NCBI RefSeq assembly: GCF_018294505.1
Contig: NC_057814.1
Coordinates: 294,256,059-294,320,058, forward strand
Reading direction: 5' to 3'
DNA length: 64,000 nucleotides
Origin: Triticum aestivum
Lineage: Eukaryota > Streptophyta > Magnoliopsida > Poales > Poaceae
Positions 57,818 to 64,000 of the stretch are shown here, one piece after another. The number at the start of each line of letters is the position of its first letter. The stretch's first letter is position 1. A program made the translations under genes and the position numbers. The notes under the pieces are model-generated. The model worked only from the letters and a program-made list of their open reading frames with translations. It was not told where the DNA came from and ran no database searches.

Positions 57818-58660
57818 AGGATAGAGGAACACAGTTTACTTCAAAGTTTTGGCACCAGTTGCACCAGACTTTGGGTACCAGGCTAGAGTTCAGTACAGCT
57901 TTTCATCCGCAGACAGATGGACAGACCGAGCGAGTCAATCAGATTCTGGAGGACATGTTGAGAGCATGTGCGCTAGATTATGGATCTAGTTGGGATGATA
58001 ATTTTCCCTACGCGGAGTTCTCATACAACAACAGTTATCAAGCCAGTTTGAAGATGACCCCTTTCGAAGCTTTGTATGGAAGAAGGTGCAGGACACCGTT
58101 GATGTAGGATGAAGTTGGAGACCGTCAGTTGTTTGGACCAGATTTGATCAAAGAGTCCAAAGAGAAGCTTAAGTTGATTTGAGATAGACTTATGGTAGCT
58201 CAGTCCAGACAGAAGAGTTATGCAGACTCAAAGTGCAGGGAGGTAGTCTATGAAATCGGAGACAGAGCATATCTTCGTGTGTCACCTCTACGAGGAGTTA
58301 AGCGTTTTGGAGTTAAGGAAAAGTTAGCCCTGAGATTTATAGGACCATACCGAGTTTTGGAATGTATGGGAGAAGTGGCCTACAAGTTGGAGTTACCCGA
58401 AGGACTGTCAGGAGTCCATGATGTGTTTCACGTTTCCTAAGTTGAAGAAGTGCCATGATGAGATGGCCGATATCCATCTGAGAGATACAGTGCCCCTGGA
58501 AGCAATTCAGTTGGATAATGATTTAACCTACGAGGAGAAACCTGTCAAGATTCTTGAGTTTGCCAGCCGAGTTACCCGCAACAAGGTTATCAAGTTTTGC
58601 AAAGTTCAGTGGAGCCACCATACCGAGGATGAAGCCACCTGGGAATGAGAGGAAGACCTA
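57818..58660 (+). pseudogene. C integrase C-terminal part with chromodomain
   Basis: It starts inside the integrase core: the second catalytic Asp in DRGTQFTSKFWHQL and the Glu in PQTDGQTERVNQIL are visible, then PFEALYGRRCRTP. Stops are at 58105 (TAG), 58180 (TGA) and 58438 (TAA). The GPYRVLE...LPEGLSGVHDVFHVS end is typical. A chromodomain follows in another frame (58418-58648): LTYEEKPVKILEFASR, then KVQWSHHTEDEATWE, ended by TGA at 58646 where family members have Arg. This identifies C as a chromovirus. The first catalytic Asp and the zinc domain are missing. Confidence 0.9.
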
Positions 58661-58720
58661 CGGAAAGACCACCCACATCTATTTTCTAACCAACCCGAAT
58701 CTCAAGGACGAGATTCATCT

Positions 58721-58735
58721 TAAGGGGGGTAGGTT
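58721..58735 (+). other. Polypurine tract of C
   Basis: TAAGGGGGGTAGGTT lies immediately before the LTR start TGTAACATCC at 58736. Confidence 0.85.
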
Positions 58736-60059
58736 TGTAACATCCCAAATTTTCAATTTGGAATGTTATACATAGGTCATCATATGCATAACATATTTTA
58801 TTTGCATTTCGTTTGTTATCCTAGAAATCTTAAGCAACTCAAGGACCCACGGAGAGAGTTGGGGATTTCATTCATTTTCATATTTGAATTTTTCTCAAAT
58901 TTGGAAAAAGGATCAATTTGGTTTTAATAATTCTTATCTCCGAAATATTTCCAATATAAAAATAAAAGAGGGAAGATAAAATGACTTCTCCAAAATAAAA
59001 GAAATATTGGAGGAAAAATATTAAAAATCAAATAAATAATTTATTTGGATTTTTATTGCTATTTTATTTGAATTAGAAAAATATCCATTTTCAAATTTGC
59101 ATTTTTAGGCCAGGAAAATGTTCACTTTGTTCTAAATATTTTATTTAGACGATGAAAATTGTTTTAGGCATTTTTTTAGAATTTTTTTATTTTTATTTAG
59201 GATTTTTCCTTCTCGGCGGAATTTGTTTAAAAAAAACGCGTCGCCCGACTAGGCCAACGGCCCAGCCGAGCGGGCCAAAGCCCAGCGCGCCGCCGCCTCC
59301 CGTTCCGGCTCGGGAGCGGACTCCCGAGCGCCGCCGCCGCCATGGACGCCGTGTCCGTCCCGGACACGCGCCGCCGCCCCCTCCCCCAAGTCGGACCACC
59401 CCCCAGGCCTTTAAATACCCCCCGCCGCCGCCTCCTCTCTCCACCCCGAGCCCGCAGCCCAGCCGCCACAACCACCGCCGCCGCAGCCGACAACCGCGCC
59501 GCCGTCTAGCCTCGCACCGCCGCCGCGGAGCCCCGCCGGAGCCGCCTCGCCGTCCGCCCCCGTCGACCCGCTGGTCTTTTTACGGTTTAGGTATAAACCG
59601 TTCGGTTTTTTAACCCTAGATCGGTTTTTTTGTTCCGAATTAGATCGATCCGTTTTTCTCGGTTTTCTTTGGTTAGTTTTATTTTACGAACATTCATTCA
59701 TTTAGATCTGTTAACGAACGAATTCGTTCGTTAGTCTCTGTTAGCGGACGTTCGTCCGGTCGATTTTTGTTTTTCTGTTTTATTTTTTTCCAGGGACCTA
59801 TGCGTGATTATTTTTATCACAGATTAGCCCCTGATCTTCAAACCCTCGCAACTTTTTAACCGTTCGTCCAAATCCAGTGAAACCAACGCCAAAATCTTCC
59901 TCTCGAGCCACTCTTTCTGGTTAATCAACTTGAACATGGTTTTGACAATTTAGAATTTGGTTTCAAGCAGATTTGAATTCGAAGTTCTTTTTTTCGTAGT
60001 TTCAGCTCCGTAGCTCTGATTCGATTGATTCTTTTTGCAAATCGAAGCTCTTCAGTTGT
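58736..60059 (+). repeat. First (truncated) 3' LTR copy of C
   Basis: 1,324 bp, matching the first part of the 5' LTR up to about 13990, including the TATA box at 59410, GC-rich leader and ACGAACG palindromes. It stops at ATCGAAGCTCTTCAGTTGT and a second LTR begins at once. Confidence 0.9.
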
Positions 60060-62334
60060 TGTAACATCCCAAATTTTCAATTTGGAATGTTATACATAGG
60101 TCATCATATGCATAACATATTTTATTTGCATTTCGTTTGTTAACCTAGAAATCTTAAGCAACTTAAGGACCCACGGAGATAGTTGGGGATTTCATTTATT
60201 TTTATATTTGAATTTTTCTCAAATTTGAAAAGAGGATCAATTTGGTTTTAATAATTTTTATCTAATAAAAAAAATATTGGAGGAAAATATTAAAAATCAA
60301 ATAAATAAGTTATTTGTATTTTATTGCTATTTTATTTGAATTAGAAAAATATGCATTTTTCAAAATTGCATTTTTAGGCTAGGAAAATGTTCACTTTGTT
60401 CTAAATATTTTATTTAGACGGCGAAAATTGTTTTTGGCATTTTTTAGAATCCTTTTTATACTTATTTAGGATTTTTCATTCTCGGCGGAATTTGTTTAAA
60501 AAAAACGCGTCGCCCGACTGGGCCAACGGCCCAGCGCGCCGCCGCCTCCCGCTCCGGCTCCGCCATGGCCATGGACGCCGTGTCCGTCCCGGAAACGCGC
60601 CGCCGCCCCCTCCCCCAAGTCGGACCACCCCCGAGGCCTTTAAATACCCCGCCGCCGCCTCCTCTCTCCACCCCGAGCCCGCAGCCCCCCCGCCGCAGCC
60701 GCTACCCCGCGCCGCCTGCTGCCGCCACCGCGCCGCGCCGCCCGCTTCCCCGCCGCGTTGTGCCGCCGCCACGGAGCGCCGCCTCCTCGCCGCAGCCGCG
60801 GAGCCCCTCCGAAGCCGCCTCGCCGTCCGCCGCCGTTGACCCCGCCGAGCCGCCGGTTTTTTTCGGTTTAGTTATAAACCGCTCGGTTTTTTTGAAAACC
60901 CTAGATCATTTTTTTTCGAATTAGATCGGTTCGTTTTTCTCGGTTTTCTTCGGTTAGTTTTATTTTATGAACGTTCGTTCATTTAGATCTATTAACGAAC
61001 GAATTCGTTCGTTAGTCTCTGTTAGCGGACGTTCGTCCGGTAGATTTTTCTTTTTCTGTTTTTTTCCGCCAGGGACCTATCCGCGATTATTTTTATCGGA
61101 GATTAGCCCCTGATCTTCAAACCCTCGCAACTTTTTAACCGTTCGTCCAAATCCAGTGAAACCAATGCCAAAATCTTCGTCTCGAGCCCCTCTTTCTGGT
61201 TAATCAACTTGAACATGGTTTTGACAATTTAACATTTGGTTTCAAGCAGATTTGAATTCGAAGTTCTTTTGACCGTAGTTTCAGTTCTGTAGCTCCGATT
61301 CGATTGATTCTTTTTTGCAAATCGAAGCTCTTGAGTTGAACTTTCAGATTTGATTTTTTATCATATGAGTTTTACCTGTGCATCTATGCTTGAGTGCTTA
61401 TGTATGCTATTATTTGTTTGCGATAGAATTCCCAGAGTGCGAAGCGTGCTACTACGAGTCTACCTAGAGTAAAGAGTTAATGTTTCTGAAAGACTGTGTC
61501 TCGGTCATCCATTTCAGTGGTAGGCTAGAAGATGTAGGGGAAAGTAGGTGTAGCTGTCTACCCAGAGTAAAGAGTTAATGTTTCTGAAAGACTGTGTCTC
61601 GGTCATCCATTTCTCAAACACCATGTAGTGTGAGAAATCCAACGGAGGAGATCGAGTCTTGTGGGGAAAAGTGCACAAACCTTTGCAGAGTGTACAAACT
61701 AATCATGGTTAGCCGTGTCCCCGGTTATGGACATCTTGAGTATCTGGTTCTTGGATTATCATGTTGATCTCATCACTCTAAATTAATATGTTGGGTTGTT
61801 AATTACTGCTTAATTGGGACTGAGATGGGGTTACCATTCTCAATGTTTTATCAACTACCATGATAGCTAAATAAGATATATTCCTTTGTTGTAGGGAAAA
61901 ATTGGCTTTATGCAAAATATTAACCTTATAGCTTTCCCCAACCATATATGCATGTAGTGATAGCATTTACTTGTTCATTTTCTCTACTGTGTTATATTGC
62001 CAGCATATTCCATGTGCTGACCCGTTTCGGGCTGCAATATATCATGTTGCAGACTTTTCAGATGAAGAGTAAGGTGCGCTACATCGTTGTTGTGCACTCA
62101 GCTACGCCGTTGGAGGTGATGGACTCACTTTATCTTCCAAGTCTTCCGCTGTCATTTTATTTAGATGGCCTTAAGCCATATTATTGTATTAAGTTCTCTT
62201 TTGAGACATTCGATGTAATAAGTGTGTGATTGCACTCTGTTATAAATCCTTCAAGTACTGTGTGTGTCAGCATTACCGATCCAGGGATGACACTTATACA
62301 CAGAGATTTGACCGTTTGAGGTCGGATTCCTACA
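60060..62334 (+). repeat. Second (terminal) 3' LTR copy of C
   Basis: 2,275 bp, ending at the element's ACCTG duplication. It starts TGTAACATCC again. Relative to the 5' LTR it lacks about 480 bp (14115-14600 of the 5' copy, joined after GAGTCT near 61460), and has a short duplication of TAGAGTAAAGAGTTAATG with about 90 following bases at 61464-61575. Confidence 0.9.
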
Positions 62335-62339
62335 ACCTG

Positions 62340-64000
62340 TGTCACAAGAGGATCAAGAAAAAACCACTTTTACATGTCCTTTTGGTACATTTTCTTATAG
62401 ACGTATGCCTTTTGGTTTATGCAATGCACCTGCTACCTTTCAAAGATGTATGACTGCTATATTCTCTGAATTTTGTGAAAAGGTTGTTGAGGTTTTCATG
62501 GATGATTTTTTTCCCGTATACGGAACTTCGTTTGATGATTGCCTAAGCAACCTTGATTGAGTTTTGCAGAGATGTGAAGAAACTAATCTTGTCTTGAATT
62601 GGGAGAAGTGCCACTTTATGGTTAATGAAGGTATTGTCTTGGGGAATAAAATCTCCAAAAGAGGTATTGAAGTTGATAAAGCTAAAGTTGATGCAATTGA
62701 AAAAATGGCTTGTCCTATCAATGGTATAAGAAGTTTCCTTGGTCATGCTGGTTTCTATAGGAGATTTATTAAAGACTTATCTAAAATTTCTAAGCCTCTC
62801 ACTAAAATTTTGCAAAAAGATGTTTCATTTGTTTTTGATGATGATTGTGTAGAAGCATTTGAAATACTTAAGAAAGCCTAAATTTCTACACCTATTGTTC
62901 AACCACCTGATTGGAACCTACCCTTTGAAATTATGTGTGATGCTAGTGATTATGTTGTTGGTGCTGTTCTAGGACAAAGAGTTGATAAGAAATTAAATGT
63001 TATCCATTATGCTAGTAAAACTCTAGACAGTGCTCAAAGAAATTATGCTACTACTGAAAAATAATTTCTAGTAGTTGTGTTGGCTTGTGATAAACTCAGA
63101 TCTTATATTGTTGATTCCAAAGTAATTGTTCACACTAATCATGCTAAACCTAGACTTATTAGGTGGGTTCTCTTGCTACAGGAATTTGATTTACATATTA
63201 ATGATAAGAAAGGAGTTGAGAACCCCGTAGAAGATAACTTGTCTAGGTTATAAAATATTCTTGATGACCCACTACCTATTGATGATAGTTTTCCTGATGA
63301 ACAATTAGCTGTTATAAGTGCTGCTCGTGGCACCCCATGGTATGCAGACTATGCTAATTTTATTGTTGCTAAATTTATACCACCTAGTTTTACATACCAA
63401 CAAAAGAAAAAGTTTTTCTTTGACTTAAGACATTACTTCTGAGATGACCGACACCTTTATAAAGAAGGAGTAGATGGTGTTATTAGACGTTGTGTACCTG
63501 AGCATGAACAAGAACATATCCTATGCAAGTGTCACTCCGAGGCTTATGGAGGACACCATGCTGGAGATAGAACTTCACACAAGGTATTACAATCTGGTTT
63601 TTATTGGCCTACTCTCTTCAAAGATGCTCGTAAGTTTGTCTTGTCTTGTGATGAATGTCAAAAAATTGGTAATGTAAGTAGACATCAGGAAATGCCTATG
63701 AATTATTCACTTGTTATTGAACCATTTGATGTTTGGGGATTTGATTATATGGACCTTTTCCATCCTCTAATGGGTATACTCATATTTTAGTTATTGTTGA
63801 TTACGTTACTAACTGGGTAGAAGCTATTCCAACTAGTAGTGCCGATCACAACACTTCTATTAAAATGCTTAAAGAAGTTTTTTCCAAGGTTTGGAGTCCC
63901 TAGATATTTAATGACTGATGGTGGTTCACATTGTATTCATGGTGCTTTCCGTAAATTTCTTGCTAAGTATTATGTTAACCATAGAATGGCATCTCCTTAT
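62340..64000 (+). pseudogene. Athila-type Gypsy pol of F, C-terminal RT to integrase, runs off the edge
   Basis: This continues the RT begun at 12029: KTTFTCPFGTFSYRRMPFGL, the catalytic FMDD box near 62497-62508, FLGHAGFYRRFIKDLSKISK, then RNase H (VIHYASKTLDSAQRNYATTE), the integrase zinc region (HH...CDEC near 63520-63660), the first Asp region (FDVWGFDYMDL) and the second (MTDGGSH). Stops in the main frame are at 62558, 62879, 63062, 63251 and 63440. Frameshifts occur near 63750 and 63880. RNase H lacks about a dozen residues after HTNHA. No autonomous function remains. Confidence 0.92.

Larger units (their letters stand above)
12328..62334 (+). mobile_element. Chromodomain Gypsy retrotransposon C, split by later insertions
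   Basis: The element opens TGTAACATCC at 12328 and closes CCTACA at 62334, flanked by ACCTG duplications at 12323-12327 and 62335-62339. Its own parts are the 5' LTR (12328-15401), tRNA-Met primer site, ORF1, gag, protease, part of RT, the last part of integrase with a chromodomain, the polypurine tract and a compound 3' LTR. It is interrupted by the Sabrina-like array (17487-51343) and by a CACTA-ended segment (52257-57817). All its coding frames carry stops or frameshifts. Confidence 0.93.

Noticed and set aside
60060..62334. Independent solo LTR inserted in C's 3' LTR
   Set aside because: No 5-bp duplication flanks it; its right border is C's own ACCTG duplication.

Overview
The window is intergenic DNA from a large, repeat-rich grass genome, most likely wheat or a close Triticeae relative. 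The evidence is BARE-1/Angela-like Copia LTRs, Sabrina/WHAM-like Athila-type Gypsy LTRs with a tRNA-Asp primer site, a chromodomain Gypsy, a PIF/Harbinger transposon and a CACTA terminus, stacked inside one another. I see no intact host gene, no rRNA or tRNA gene and no CRISPR array. Family names are from memory of Triticeae repeats; the structural calls (LTR ends, target-site duplications, primer sites, motifs) are read from the sequence.

Left block, 1-9575. A minus-strand LTR retrotransposon (H) enters from the left edge. It has one LTR (1018-2163) and a long open gag-position frame that runs off the window. It lies in an AT-rich unclassified repeat (G, 2164-9575) marked by a strand-biased TGAACT word. 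G also carries a complete Harbinger transposon (2786-4892, TSD TAA) with an apparently intact transposase.

Central nest, 9576-64000. The tail and LTR of a WHAM/Sabrina-like element (E, to 12028) abut the reverse transcriptase of a decayed Athila-type pol (F). F is split by a chromodomain Gypsy (C, 12328-62334, TSD ACCTG). C is itself split at the gag/protease junction by a minus-strand, non-autonomous Sabrina-like array (17487-51343, TSD ATTGG). The array has the unusual order LTR1-int1-LTR2-int2-LTR3. Int1 carries two Copia elements in opposite orientation: A (21163-29687, minus, TSD TTTTG) and B (30710-39249, plus, TSD GTAGG). Int2 carries a 4,244-bp unit with LTR-like ends, probably a solo LTR (D, 43448-47691, TSD AAGCA). 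C's pol is also cut by a CACTA-ended segment (52257-57817) holding fragments of an NLR-type gene and of a proteasome beta-4 gene. F resumes at 62340 and runs off the right edge.

Insertion order follows from the nesting: F, then C, then the Sabrina-like array, then A, B and D. By-eye LTR divergence is about 1% for A and 2% for B, so both are recent although neither can encode working proteins. They share the same zinc-knuckle and reverse-transcriptase lesions, which points to a defective lineage mobilised in trans. The most novel signal is in D: three exon-like blocks whose splice sites and reading phases fit together into one ORF of about 181 codons inside an otherwise non-coding LTR.
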